64,000 nucleotides of DNA from an uncultured Acidobacteriota bacterium (GTDB taxonomy: Bacteria > Acidobacteriota > Terriglobia > Terriglobales > Acidobacteriaceae), in the NCBI GenBank assembly GCA_903832055.1, contig CAILAC010000002.1:186001-250000 (forward strand), given 5' to 3'. Of this stretch, positions 10,171-21,000 are shown in pieces. The position numbers and the translations under genes were made by a program. The number at the start of each line of letters is the position of its first letter. The stretch's first letter is position 1. Below the pieces are notes generated by a model. It was not told the DNA's origin, searched no databases, and saw nothing but the letters and a program-made list of their open reading frames with translations.

Positions 10171-11139
10171 ATGCAGAGCTTTACCTATGAAAAAGCAGTG
10201 TCAGTGGAAAAAGCAACGGGCAACGCTGGCAAGTTCATCGCCGGCGGCACGACGCTGGTTGACCTGATGAAGATGGGCGTGGAAGAGCCTACGGCGCTGG
10301 TGGATATCAGCGGGCTTCCGCTGGCACAAATCGAAGTGCTGCCCAATGGTGGGCTTCTGATCGGCGCGATGGTGCGGAACAGCGACCTGGCCCACCACCC
10401 GGCAGTCATGGCGCAGTACGCGGTGCTGTCGGAGGCATTGCTCTCTGGCGCTTCACCGCAACTGCGGAACATGGCGACGACGGGCGGCAATCTGCTGCAG
10501 CGAACGCGATGCCCGTACTTCCGCGATCCAAGTGCGGGCGGGTGCAACAAGCGAATTCCGGGATCTGGTTGCTCGGCGATTGAAGGGCACCATCGCATGA
10601 TGGCGATTTTGGGGACGAGTGACAAGTGCATTGCGACACATCCCTCGGATATGTGCGTTGCGCTGACTGCGCTTGAGGCTGTCATTCATATCCAGGGTGT
10701 GAAGGGAACGCGAACGGTGGCGATTGGAGACTTCTACAAGCTGCCGGGCGATACTCCGCACGTTGAAAATGCCCTTGAACCGGGTGACCTGATTACTCAC
10801 GTCGAGTTGCCCCCGGCCGCCAAGGGCGGTAAGCAGGTTTACCTGAAGCTCCGCGACCGGGCGAGCTATGAGTTTGCTCTTTCTTCGGCTGCCGTCGTGG
10901 CGGTGGTGGAGGGTGGACACTTCAAATCAGTGCGCGTGGTGATGGGTGGTGTGGGTACGCGCCCGTGGCGTTCGCACGAAGCTGAGGCGGCCTTGAAGGG
11001 CAAAGCCGCGAATGCTGCGAATTTACGCGCTGCGGCGGAGGCGGCCCTGAAGGGCGCAAAGCCCCTGCCTGAAAACGGGTTTAAGGTGGAGCTTGCCAAG
11101 CGTTGTGTGACGCGAGCTCTGAAGATGGCAACGGCTTAG
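10171..11139 (+). CDS. FAD-binding subunit of the same oxidoreductase (PaoB/YagS-like)
   Basis: KFIAGGTTLVDLMKMG, ATTGGNLLQRTRCPYFRD, CIATHPSDMCVAL. Confidence 0.92.
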   Translation: MQSFTYEKAVSVEKATGNAGKFIAGGTTLVDLMKMGVEEPTALVDISGLPLAQIEVLPNGGLLIGAMVRNSDLAHHPAVMAQYAVLSEALLSGASPQLRNMATTGGNLLQRTRCPYFRDPSAGGCNKRIPGSGCSAIEGHHRMMAILGTSDKCIATHPSDMCVALTALEAVIHIQGVKGTRTVAIGDFYKLPGDTPHVENALEPGDLITHVELPPAAKGGKQVYLKLRDRASYEFALSSAAVVAVVEGGHFKSVRVVMGGVGTRPWRSHEAEAALKGKAANAANLRAAAEAALKGAKPLPENGFKVELAKRCVTRALKMATA

Positions 11140-11168
11140 GTCTGCAACGAGGCGAGGGAGAACGAGAG

Positions 11169-13424
11169 ATGGCTAACGGAATGGATGCCGCAGGCGGCCT
11201 GGGCAAAAACATCATCGGAGCGCCGATTTCGCGGATTGATGGCCCGCTGAAGACGACCGGAACCGCGCGGTACACGGCGGATTTCCACTTTGCTTACCTG
11301 GCTCATGCGGTGCCGGTGCAGAGCACGATAGCCAGCGGACGAATCAAGAGCCTGAATACTTCTGTTGCTGAGAAGATGCCCGGCGTGCTGCTGGTATTGC
11401 ATCACGGCAATATGGACAAGCTTTACCGCGTTGTGCCGAACGACTCTGCCGCGACGACGAGTGAGGCACGGCCTCCTTTTGAAGACGAGAAGATATACCA
11501 CTGGGGCCAATTCGTGGCACTGGTGGTCGGTGAGACGCTGGAGCAAGCCACGGCTGCAGCGCGGGCTGTCACCGTGGAATACGAGACCAAGCCTGCCTCC
11601 CTGAAACCGAGCCTGAGCGACTACACGGGCAAACGCAAGTCTGTCTCAAAGCGCGGCGACGTGGACAAGGCTTTTCTGGGCGCCCCGGTGAAGATCGACC
11701 AGAACTACATCACTCCCGTTGAAACTCACAATCCGATTGAAATGCACTCAACCGTGGCGATGTGGGAAGACAATAAGGTCACTCTTTACGAAACTTCGCA
11801 GGGCGTGTGGAACCACCGCCTCGCGATGGCGCAGATTTTGGGCATACCACGCGAAAATGTGCAGGTCGTAACCAAGTTTCTTGGCTCTGGATTTGGTGGC
11901 AAGCTGTTTCCGTGGCCACACTCGGCCTTGGCGGCTGTGGCTGCGCGCAGACTCGATCGCCCCGTCAAGCTTAGCCTGTCGCGGAAGATGATGTTCACCA
12001 ACGTGGGCCACCGGCCGCGGTGCGAGCAGCGATTCAAGATTGGCGCGACTACGGACGGCAAGTTGGTTTCTCTGCGCCAGGACTATCTGAACCACACCTC
12101 TTTTATCGACGACATTGACGAGGGTTGTGGCGAGGCGACGCCCTATTTGTATAGTGTGCCAAATCTGGAGATCACTTCGGCGCTGGTGCAGCGGAATACG
12201 GGGACACCCTCTCCAATGCGTGGGCCAGGCGCGGTGCCGGGGTTGTTTGCGATGGAATCGGCAATGGATGAATTAGCCATTGCGCTCAAGATTGACCCGA
12301 TTGAATTACGCCTGCGTAATGAGCCATTGAAGGATGAAGGAACCGGGCAAGAGTTTTCTTCGCGTCACTTGAAGGAGTGCCTGGAGGTTGGAAAACAGAA
12401 GTTCGGCTGGGACAAGCGAACGGCAGCAGTCGGCTCAATGAAGCGGGATGGAAAGATTCTAGGCTGGGGAATGGCTGCCGCTAGTTGGGGAGCATACCGG
12501 TTTGGAGCAACGGCGACGGTTGAACTTTGCGCGGATGGGCGGGTCTGTGTTCGCTCTGCCACGCAGGATGTCGGCACTGGTACCTATACTGTCTTTGCGC
12601 AGGTGATGCACGAGAAGACCGGGGTGCCATTTGATCGCATTGACGTGATCATTGGCGACACGAGTCTGCCCGAAGGCTCGATGTCGGGCGGTTCTTGGGC
12701 GACGGCCACTTCCCTTCCTGCAATTTCGTCGGCGGCGACAAACGCGACCAAGACTTTGATGCAGATGGCTGTATCCACGACAGGGTCTCCATTTCTGGAC
12801 CAGGATCCCTCCAAGCTGGAGTTGAGTGAGGGACGAGTTCACCTGAATGGACAGGCGTCAAGCACCGGCATTCCGTTTGAAGAAGTCGTCAAGTTGGGAC
12901 GATTAAAGGGAATCATCGGCGAAGGAAAGACGATTCCAACCTTTGAAGATCCAAAAGCCAAGGATCTTTCCCTGCATTCCTACGCGGTTCAGTTTGTTGA
13001 AGTAGAGTGGGAGCCCGAAATTGCCCGGTTGCGTGTGAGCCGGGTGGTTACAGTGGTTGACGTTGGCCGCATTATCAATTTGAAGGCTGCAACCAACCAG
13101 ATTCTAGGAGCCGTGGTGATGGGTATCGGCATGGGACTGCTGGAGCAGACAACCTACGAGCAAAGGACCGGACAGCCAATCAATGGCAGCATGGCCGACT
13201 ACCTGATGGCAACGTGCGCAGATTCGCCGAAGATTGACGTGACCTTCTTGAATTATCCTGACCTTGCGATGAACGAATACGGTGCTCGCGGTGTGGGTGA
13301 AATTGGGCTGGCTGGTGTCGCTCCGGCGATCACGGCGGCAGTCTATCATGCAACAGGTATTCGTGTGCGCGAGTTGCCTGTGCGAATTGAAGACTTACTC
13401 CAAGCAGAGTTGCGAGAGGCGTAA
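11169..13424 (+). CDS. Molybdopterin-binding subunit of xanthine dehydrogenase-family protein (PaoC/YagR-like)
   Basis: RIDGPLKTTGTARYTADF, FGGKLFPWPHSALAA, MRGPGAVPGLFAMESAMDELA, GARGVGEIGLAGVAPAI. Confidence 0.93.
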   Translation: MANGMDAAGGLGKNIIGAPISRIDGPLKTTGTARYTADFHFAYLAHAVPVQSTIASGRIKSLNTSVAEKMPGVLLVLHHGNMDKLYRVVPNDSAATTSEARPPFEDEKIYHWGQFVALVVGETLEQATAAARAVTVEYETKPASLKPSLSDYTGKRKSVSKRGDVDKAFLGAPVKIDQNYITPVETHNPIEMHSTVAMWEDNKVTLYETSQGVWNHRLAMAQILGIPRENVQVVTKFLGSGFGGKLFPWPHSALAAVAARRLDRPVKLSLSRKMMFTNVGHRPRCEQRFKIGATTDGKLVSLRQDYLNHTSFIDDIDEGCGEATPYLYSVPNLEITSALVQRNTGTPSPMRGPGAVPGLFAMESAMDELAIALKIDPIELRLRNEPLKDEGTGQEFSSRHLKECLEVGKQKFGWDKRTAAVGSMKRDGKILGWGMAAASWGAYRFGATATVELCADGRVCVRSATQDVGTGTYTVFAQVMHEKTGVPFDRIDVIIGDTSLPEGSMSGGSWATATSLPAISSAATNATKTLMQMAVSTTGSPFLDQDPSKLELSEGRVHLNGQASSTGIPFEEVVKLGRLKGIIGEGKTIPTFEDPKAKDLSLHSYAVQFVEVEWEPEIARLRVSRVVTVVDVGRIINLKAATNQILGAVVMGIGMGLLEQTTYEQRTGQPINGSMADYLMATCADSPKIDVTFLNYPDLAMNEYGARGVGEIGLAGVAPAITAAVYHATGIRVRELPVRIEDLLQAELREA

Positions 13425-13436
13425 GACGGATTTCTC

Positions 13437-14597
13437 ATGAATGACTTTGACCAACTACTGCCTCTTTGGCTCAAATTGAGCAACTCAGGGGAAGATTATG
13501 TGCAGGCAACTATCGTCGAAGTTGAGGGTTCAGGGTATCGCAAGCCGGGGGCACACATGCTCATTGCCGCCGATGGCAGGCGGGCGGGCACAATCAGCGG
13601 AGGATGCCTTGAAGCTGAGGTAGCTCGCAAGGCGATGTGGCACACAGAATCAGGGACGAACGGTACAGTTATACGGCGCTACTCGACAAAAGCTGAAGAC
13701 GGAGAAGTGCCTTTCGGCATGGGCTGTGGCGGGGTTGTTTACGTGCTGCTGGAACGAAGGGCGACAGCGGAGCCACTCTTTGAACACATGAGGGCGGCAT
13801 TTCACGAGCGGCAACCCCTTGCAATCGCTACTATTTTGAACGGTAAAAACGCTGGAAGCCGCGCATTCTGGCCTGCCACGCGGGCACACAGCCTTGCATC
13901 GGACCTCAACAAGTCACTCCTCTCACTGGCAAAAGAGGGATTTGACGGGCAACGTTCATTCTCTGCGGAACTGTGTACTGAAGACCCGCTCGCCTGGAAG
14001 ATTCATGTCCAATTTTGTTCAGCTCGTCCAGGACTCTTTGTGTTTGGAGCCGGCGATGATGCGGTCCCACTTGTAAAGCTGGCACGGCAATTGGGCTGGT
14101 ATGTAGCGGTCGCGGACGGGCGCTCACACCTGGTGACCAAGGCGCGCTTTCCGGAGGCTGATGACGTCCACGTGCTGCTTCCGGGAGATTTTCCTGAACT
14201 GCCGATGCGCTCGACCGACGCGGTGGCAATCATGACCCACAGCCTTGAGCAGGATACTCGTATCCTCACCGCGCTTATTGAAAAACAACTGACCTACATA
14301 GGAGTGCTTGGGCCCCGCAGTAGAACCGCAGACATGCTTGTCGAAATCGCGGAAAAGCTGGCAGTACCAACATCGAAGATCCCACATAAAGCAGCGACGT
14401 GGCTGGAAATGCTGCATTCACCGATGGGACTTGATTTGGGCGGGAATACGCCTCGAGAAATCGCGTTGGCGGCGGTGGCCGAGATCCAGCAATGCCTGCA
14501 CCGAGCGAGTGGAATATCGATTAGCAAGTTGCGAGCAACACGGAGCGAATCCGTAGCTGAATTGGGTACAAAGAGAGAGACCGCCTTACAAAGCTAA
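13437..14597 (+). CDS. XdhC/CoxI family molybdenum-cofactor chaperone (PaoD-like)
   Basis: GSGYRKPGAHMLIAADGRRAGTISGGCLEAEVARKA; VLGPRSRTADM; Rossmann segment FVFGAGDDAVPLVKLARQLGW. Confidence 0.9.
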   Translation: MNDFDQLLPLWLKLSNSGEDYVQATIVEVEGSGYRKPGAHMLIAADGRRAGTISGGCLEAEVARKAMWHTESGTNGTVIRRYSTKAEDGEVPFGMGCGGVVYVLLERRATAEPLFEHMRAAFHERQPLAIATILNGKNAGSRAFWPATRAHSLASDLNKSLLSLAKEGFDGQRSFSAELCTEDPLAWKIHVQFCSARPGLFVFGAGDDAVPLVKLARQLGWYVAVADGRSHLVTKARFPEADDVHVLLPGDFPELPMRSTDAVAIMTHSLEQDTRILTALIEKQLTYIGVLGPRSRTADMLVEIAEKLAVPTSKIPHKAATWLEMLHSPMGLDLGGNTPREIALAAVAEIQQCLHRASGISISKLRATRSESVAELGTKRETALQS

Positions 14598-14774
14598 TCG
14601 CGCCGCATTGCAGAGCGCCAAACGGTAACCAACCCTCGTTACCACTTTACTTCACTGTAACTATTGACAGTGATCTCCGGATACTGAAAGGCTACTCTCG
14701 CCACCTCAGCGCAGCGCTATATCTCTGTCTGACTTGGATTCTTCTCTTGACTCGATCCTAAAGGCGGATATGCG

Positions 14775-16934
14775 ATGAACCGGATCAGAATCAGCTTACT
14801 GTGCATTTTGAGCTACGGATTAATTTCTTTGGGAATAGGGCTTGCCTGCGGACAGAGCCTGAACAACTCCCGAATCTCGAGCAGTGCCGGCGAATCGCGT
14901 CCCAAGCCAAACCTTGTATCAATTGCTTATAACTCAGGACTATGGCCCAAAATCAATGGCGTGGCGACAGTTTTTTACAAGATTGATGCAGCTTCCGACC
15001 CAAACGCGACTCCGAGTATCAAAGCTGCTATAGCTACATTCAACGCAGATTTTCCCGGCGTAGTTCAATGGGTTTTGTGGAATAACCCCACGACTCAAGG
15101 CCCCAACTATGTTGATATCAATCTGAATGCCAATGACTATAGCGGCCAATGTGAAGCACTGGAGGGCTATGAGGCAACTGCCGGCCAGCCCATGACAGGT
15201 TCGACGAAGTGTACCGTGGGTACCCTTCTTCACGAAATGGGTCATGTTATCGGCTTGTGGCACGAACAATCAAGAACAGACCGCTCCAGCTTCATTGCGG
15301 TGAACTATTCCAATATGATCAAAGGCTCTCTCGGGAACTTCCAGATTACACCTGACAATCATGAGAACCTTACGCTTTTTGATTATGCATCGCTCATGGA
15401 ATATCCTTCGTTTTCCTTCTCTCGCAACGGAGGTCCGGTGATCGAATCTATTCCAGCGGGAATACCTTTGGGGAGCGGGGAAGGCATGCCGATTGTCAAT
15501 GCAGACTATTCTGCTGCGGACAAAGAGGGAATTCTCCGCTTATATGGCGCCGCTCCTACGATGGTTACGGTGACATCGAACCCCGTCGGGCTCAAGGTAA
15601 TTGTTGACGGCGCGGTGATTACAACACCCCAAACCTATTCCTGGGCCCTGAAATCAACGCATACATTGAGCGTTGCAGCCGGTCTGCAAACTTTGCAGGG
15701 GAATATCGCAAACAGCTCAGTGGCGGCAACCTACTACTACACTTATGGCCGCTGGAACGATAGCACGGCACAAACTCATACGATCACGGTGACACCGGGG
15801 AATGGCCAAGTCGGATTTCCTGTTACCTCACCGAAGTATGCGACGTACTCAGCTAACTTTATCCAATTGGTTCCATATACGGCTACCGTGTATCCGTCGG
15901 GCGCGGGCTCCGTGACCGTAACTCCAGCACCCAAGACATATACGGGTGATGCCGCCCAGTATTTTGTTGCACGGCAACGAGTTGAATTGATTGCAACAGC
16001 TAATTCAGGCTGGAATTTCTATGAGTTTAATAATGGACCCTTCTGGCTTCCGGGAGGGTTGGGCGCGAATCCGAAGTATGTTTACGTACCGGACACCGGC
16101 AATCCAATCAACACGACAGCAGAATTCTCAAATACTCCCGTTTACACCATAACCGCAACACCCCTGACGTTCTCTTCGAACGAGTACGCTTATGTCGATG
16201 GAGGCTTCGCATATCTCCCAAAGAACTTTTCTTCCTCTTACGACAGTACCTGGACTCCCAAAAGCAGCCATACGCTCAGCGTCTATTCACCTGAATATCC
16301 CTACAGTTCCAACTCAAGGTATGTTTTTTCCAAGTGGAGCGATGGCGGGGCGATTACGCATACGATCAGTTCACTGCCAGCGACCGGGACGACCTATACA
16401 GCGACCTTGTCTCCCCAATACCTTGCCGCGACAAACATCTCTTATCCGCCCTGCGGCGGAACCGCCACTCTTTCTCCAGCTTCACCAACCTCCGATGGAT
16501 TTTATGCTAAAGGACAAGTGCTGACTTATACCGCCACGCCAGCGGCGGGTTGGAGCTTTGCAGGATGGAGCAATGACATTACCGGTGCAACAAACCCGGC
16601 GACTCTCGTTGCCAATGATGAGACTCTCGTCTTTGCAAATTTCAATACCACCAACACACCGCTTGCGTTGACTAGTCTGACTCCGAGCACGGCACTGGCT
16701 GGCGGAAATGGCTTTGTCATGACTTTAAAAGGTACAGGCTTCACAGCAGGATCGCTGGTTTCTGTAAACGGAACTTATCGGACGCCCACCTTTGTAAGTT
16801 CAACGTCTCTGACTGTGCCCGTCAATGCAGCCGATATAGCAAAGGTTGCCAACTTCCAGGTGTTCGTAGAGAACTTTCCGTCGGGATGGAACGGATGCGC
16901 AGTTTTTGGATCGCTTCCCTTCTTTGTCTATTAA
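14775..16934 (+). CDS. Secreted astacin-like zinc metalloprotease with InlB-B-type repeats and an IPT/TIG-like C-terminus
   Basis: HEMGHVIGLWHEQSRTDR zinc motif; GWSFAGWSNDITGATNPATLVANDETLVFANF; LTSLTPSTALAGGNGFVMTLKGTGFTAGSLVSVNG. Confidence 0.88.
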   Translation: MNRIRISLLCILSYGLISLGIGLACGQSLNNSRISSSAGESRPKPNLVSIAYNSGLWPKINGVATVFYKIDAASDPNATPSIKAAIATFNADFPGVVQWVLWNNPTTQGPNYVDINLNANDYSGQCEALEGYEATAGQPMTGSTKCTVGTLLHEMGHVIGLWHEQSRTDRSSFIAVNYSNMIKGSLGNFQITPDNHENLTLFDYASLMEYPSFSFSRNGGPVIESIPAGIPLGSGEGMPIVNADYSAADKEGILRLYGAAPTMVTVTSNPVGLKVIVDGAVITTPQTYSWALKSTHTLSVAAGLQTLQGNIANSSVAATYYYTYGRWNDSTAQTHTITVTPGNGQVGFPVTSPKYATYSANFIQLVPYTATVYPSGAGSVTVTPAPKTYTGDAAQYFVARQRVELIATANSGWNFYEFNNGPFWLPGGLGANPKYVYVPDTGNPINTTAEFSNTPVYTITATPLTFSSNEYAYVDGGFAYLPKNFSSSYDSTWTPKSSHTLSVYSPEYPYSSNSRYVFSKWSDGGAITHTISSLPATGTTYTATLSPQYLAATNISYPPCGGTATLSPASPTSDGFYAKGQVLTYTATPAAGWSFAGWSNDITGATNPATLVANDETLVFANFNTTNTPLALTSLTPSTALAGGNGFVMTLKGTGFTAGSLVSVNGTYRTPTFVSSTSLTVPVNAADIAKVANFQVFVENFPSGWNGCAVFGSLPFFVY

Positions 16935-16954
16935 CCCTCGATCGTTGCGTTTAC

Positions 16955-17794
16955 CTACTGCAACTGTTGTTCTGCCAGGAGCTGCTCGAATGACGAAATC
17001 CCGCGAAGACCCGCAAATTCCTTGTCAGACATGAGCCGCTTGCGGTCTGTGAAACCTTCGTCAATTGCCATCCGAAGATAACCGACGGCGCGATCAGTCA
17101 TGCCAGCAAGCAGATAGCTTTTGGCAAGGAAGTAGTTCATAGCACCGCGCTTCTGACTAGCCGTTGGCCCGCCTACCCGGTACAGGTTTGTCCTCTCAAA
17201 GATGTCCGGGTCCAGTGCCAAGGCGGCCTGATAGCACTCCCACCCCTTCTTGAACTTATCCTCTGCGAGCAATGCAGTGCCAAGGTTCTTATAGATAATC
17301 GCGGACTTTGGTTTAAGCTTGAGTGCTTTGCGGTAATAGCGCTCTGCTGAGCTATAGAGCTTTTGCGAGTAGAAAATAGTTCCAAGATTGTTCATCACAT
17401 CTGCATTTCTTCCATCGAGCTTGAGGGACATTTCATAGCTCTTCTGAGCAGCTTCCAACATGAACATCTGCTGATTTGCGATACCAATCTTGTTCCAAAC
17501 TGCTGCGGATTTTTGAGGAATCTGATGGTAGATCTCGAGGGCCGCCTGATATCGCTTTCGAGCCATGTGCAGGTCGGCCAGATCTTCTTGAGAGAGCGCA
17601 GAAGATGCAGCTACGGAAGCAGCCTGCGTTGTGACCGAATTGGAACCAGGAGTGGGGGGATGGGCGGGTAGAAAATCCTGGGCTGGCAAGGCAGATTCCT
17701 GCATGGTCAGAACCAGCAGACACAGGATAACGGGGGGAGTGGGGCACAGAAAGCGGATGGAGCGAAAGCCGAACTTGAATCTAGCCATGGGCAT
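16955..17794 (-). CDS. Secreted TPR-repeat protein
   Basis: Repeated ADVMNNLGTIFYSQKLYSSAERYYRKALKLKPKSAIIYKNLG units. Confidence 0.88.
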   Translation of the reverse strand: MPMARFKFGFRSIRFLCPTPPVILCLLVLTMQESALPAQDFLPAHPPTPGSNSVTTQAASVAASSALSQEDLADLHMARKRYQAALEIYHQIPQKSAAVWNKIGIANQQMFMLEAAQKSYEMSLKLDGRNADVMNNLGTIFYSQKLYSSAERYYRKALKLKPKSAIIYKNLGTALLAEDKFKKGWECYQAALALDPDIFERTNLYRVGGPTASQKRGAMNYFLAKSYLLAGMTDRAVGYLRMAIDEGFTDRKRLMSDKEFAGLRGISSFEQLLAEQQLQ

Positions 17795-17999
17795 TACTCA
17801 AAACCGCGACTCGCAGGAACTCTGCAAACCGCCGGATTGGAGTCCTCGTGTGTCAGAAGATGAGACTTGCTCTTTTGAGCAAATGACCTCTCTTATGAAC
17901 GAGTGGAATTGTGGCAGCATTCAGGGACAATCGTCAAGTGCGATGCGCCGCAATGGTGAAGCGGGTTCTTTGAGGAGGTTTACTATGTCCGAGTAGATG

Positions 18000-18036
18000 G
18001 GCAAGCCAGGCTGCGGATTTTGCAGCCTGGCTTGCC
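18000..18036. terminator. Perfect 15-bp hairpin GGCAAGCCAGGCTGC-GGATTTT-GCAGCCTGGCTTGCC after the TonB receptor gene
   Basis: Direct reading; no T tract on either side, so function is inferred. Confidence 0.6.
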
Positions 18037-18088
18037 ACGGTGAATCTCGGTGAGACATCCACCACGATTGTGTTGAGTTGATTCAATG

Positions 18089-21000
18089 TTAGAAGCTGTA
18101 GCGCAGCGAGAACTGCATCCTGCGCCCTTGGGTGAGGACAGCACTATAGTTGCCAAAGGAACTGGGGCTGCCGAAGGGATCGTTGGAGATGCTGTGCGGG
18201 TCGAAGCGAACGGAGTTGGTGATATTGAAAGCCTCAGCAGCGAACTTAAGCTGTTGTTTTTCAACGATGTCAAAGACTTTGGAAAGTCCTGCATCAACGC
18301 TGAAGTAACCATCTCCAATGAAGAAGTTGCGTTCTCCTGATTCTCCCGGATAGGGTGCACGGATGCTGGCAAGGGCAGCCTTCTGGTCTTTGAAGGCATT
18401 CGGGCTACCCGATGCATACGTATGTCCGCCGACACTGATCGGCTTTGTGTGGACCGTAAAGCTCTGATCTGCCCAATCAGTTCCCCAGCCGAGACCGTCG
18501 TCGCCAGAGAACGGAAGACCACTGGTCCAGTGGACGAGACCATTCAAATTCCAATGCCCGATAATTTCATCGATTGGTTTGCTTGCATTTGAAAGAATCG
18601 CTGCTCCTCGGCCAAAGGGTAGAAGAGAGAGGAAGTTTCCAGTGATCGCATGCTTAGTGTTGAAGTCGGAAACACCACGGTTACCCTTGATGTTGTAGAC
18701 ATTGATGATCTGGCTGAAGGAAGATCCGCCCGAGGAAGAAGCGCTCGGCGCCATTCGCTCGGCATCTGACCCGAGATCAATCGACTTTGAGAACGTGTAG
18801 TAGAAATCCACGCTGAAGCCGTTCGCCATGGGATGGTGCAACGAGGCCTGAAGCGCGTGATAGCTGCTGGTTCCAATGGATGACCACACGTAAAGCGAAG
18901 CGTACTGCGGATCAAAGTAACGGAATTGCTGGTCGACTGGGGTGTTTCCATAGTAGCCGAGGTCGAGGTCGTAGAGAGCTGCGGTTTCATTACCCCGGAA
19001 AAACTGAAATTGATCGTTATAGATGTTTTGGGTTGCCGAGTGGCCGCCGCCGGCTGCATTTGGAAACTCATTCTCCCAATAAGGGTCGGTCGCGACCTGA
19101 TCAATGGTTGCCCCGTCGTCATAGTACTTCGACAGCTTCTTGGCTGCAGTGAAATAGTCACTACCGCTCTTGGGATCTTTCAGATTCAGTGGCGTTGCGA
19201 TGTCGCGCATCTGCATCAATCGACGCCCCAATCGGCCAGTGTATGCAATCTCGAGTGAGGTTCCTTTGACAAGTTGATATTGAACAGAAAGGTCAAAAAC
19301 ATGTGAGTAGGGGGTCTTTAGTGAGCTATCGATTCCCCATGTGAGCGCCTGAATTGGTGGAGGCGTGGTAGGGAATTTTCCTGAGGAAGTTATCGAAGGG
19401 ATGATGCTGGTGGGCACCGAGGTTTGGCTTGAGTAGCGGGGAGCCGTATTAACGTCCTGATCAACGCCGTTTGCTGCCGCTGAAGAAAGACCGAAGGAAC
19501 CCTGAGCATCAAAGGAATTGATGATTCCCTGGCCAAAGTGATCATAGTAGAGCCCCCAGCCGCCGCGGATGGAAGACTTGGAGGTTGGGGAGTAGGCAAA
19601 AGAGACTCGGGGAGCAAAGTCAAGTTTATCCATGCTCCACAGTCCTTTCTGATGATTCGCCTTGCCTCCCTGCATGAATGCAATATCGGGTTGAACACTT
19701 TTACCGAGGGCAGCATTTTCAACACGGGTGTTGAACCACTTGCCCAGGTCAAACGTAGGAATGACTTCCTGCCCGTTCCGCTCGTAGGGAACCTGCAGGA
19801 GTGCATGACGCAGTCCGAAAGTCAGCGTAAGATTCGGTCGAACTTTCCAGCTATCCTGCGCATAGAATTCTGCTTCATTCGCATAGAAGCTGCGTTTGGT
19901 CCATTCGCCCGGAGAAAGCGGCGTTAGAGAACTACCTGAGACTGAGTAGTTAAAGAACTCGGAAGCGTGCGAGATCAGGCCGGTGATATCCGCGATTGCG
20001 CGGTTGTACGCGCCGTAGAAATTAGGATTAACCGCCTTGTACCCAAACGCACCCGGATCCAGGCTCGTACCCTGGCCAGCGATGCTGCCAATCGTGAGGA
20101 AGCTGTAGGTAACATTGCCCTGCTTGTATAGCGTTGCGTCAACAGCACGATTATCAGTGACCGCTCTGAAATTTCCACCGAATTGCAAGGTGTGGTTGCC
20201 TTTGCTCCACGTCAGGTCATCAACGACATTGTGTACCGGAATGCTAATTACCGCCGAAGTGTTGCTTGTTGAACTTAGGCTGTCGATGCCGCTAAAGGTG
20301 ACGAAGTCAGAGGTCGTAGAGCCGCGAATCGCGTACCCCTGGCGGACATAGCCATAACGAATGTTGTTGACCATCGAGTTGGAGAAGTTCCAAATGTGGC
20401 CTATGGCGAGGCCTTTGGAGTTGTCGTAAATCTGGGCCGTGGGCAAACTTCCCGGAAACTGGGCTTCACCCAAAGTATTGTCGGATTGCAGATTTCCGCG
20501 CAGGAACAGCCGCTGTCTATCGTTCAGGTTGTAGTCTAGCTTGAGAATATTTGTAATCAGCGACTGAGGTGAAGCCGATGGGAAGTTATATGTTCCGCGA
20601 TTGTATCCGTCACCGCCATTATTGCTGTTTGCTTTAGGATATTTGGCCCAATAGGCCTGAACTGCTGAATTTACACCTGCCCCGAGGGGACATGACCCGG
20701 TAGTTTTGCACTGAGGGTCAATCGCCGCCAAATCTGTCGGACTAAGTGTAGTCGTAGTTCCGTCTACGTTTACATAGGTGAGGTTTCCAGCTACGAAGCT
20801 TGGCAACGGTACATTGCGGTTGACCTGAACGCTCTCGGCAATCTTCTGGCCTTCATAAGTTGCAAAATAGAAGAGTTTGTTCTTAAGGATGGGTCCACCG
20901 ACTGAGACTCCAAACGTGTTACGGAGATACTTTGGCGGCCGATTAGCTAGCCCGCTGTTGACCTGGGCCTCCTTATTGAACCAATCGTTGGCTACAGCGT

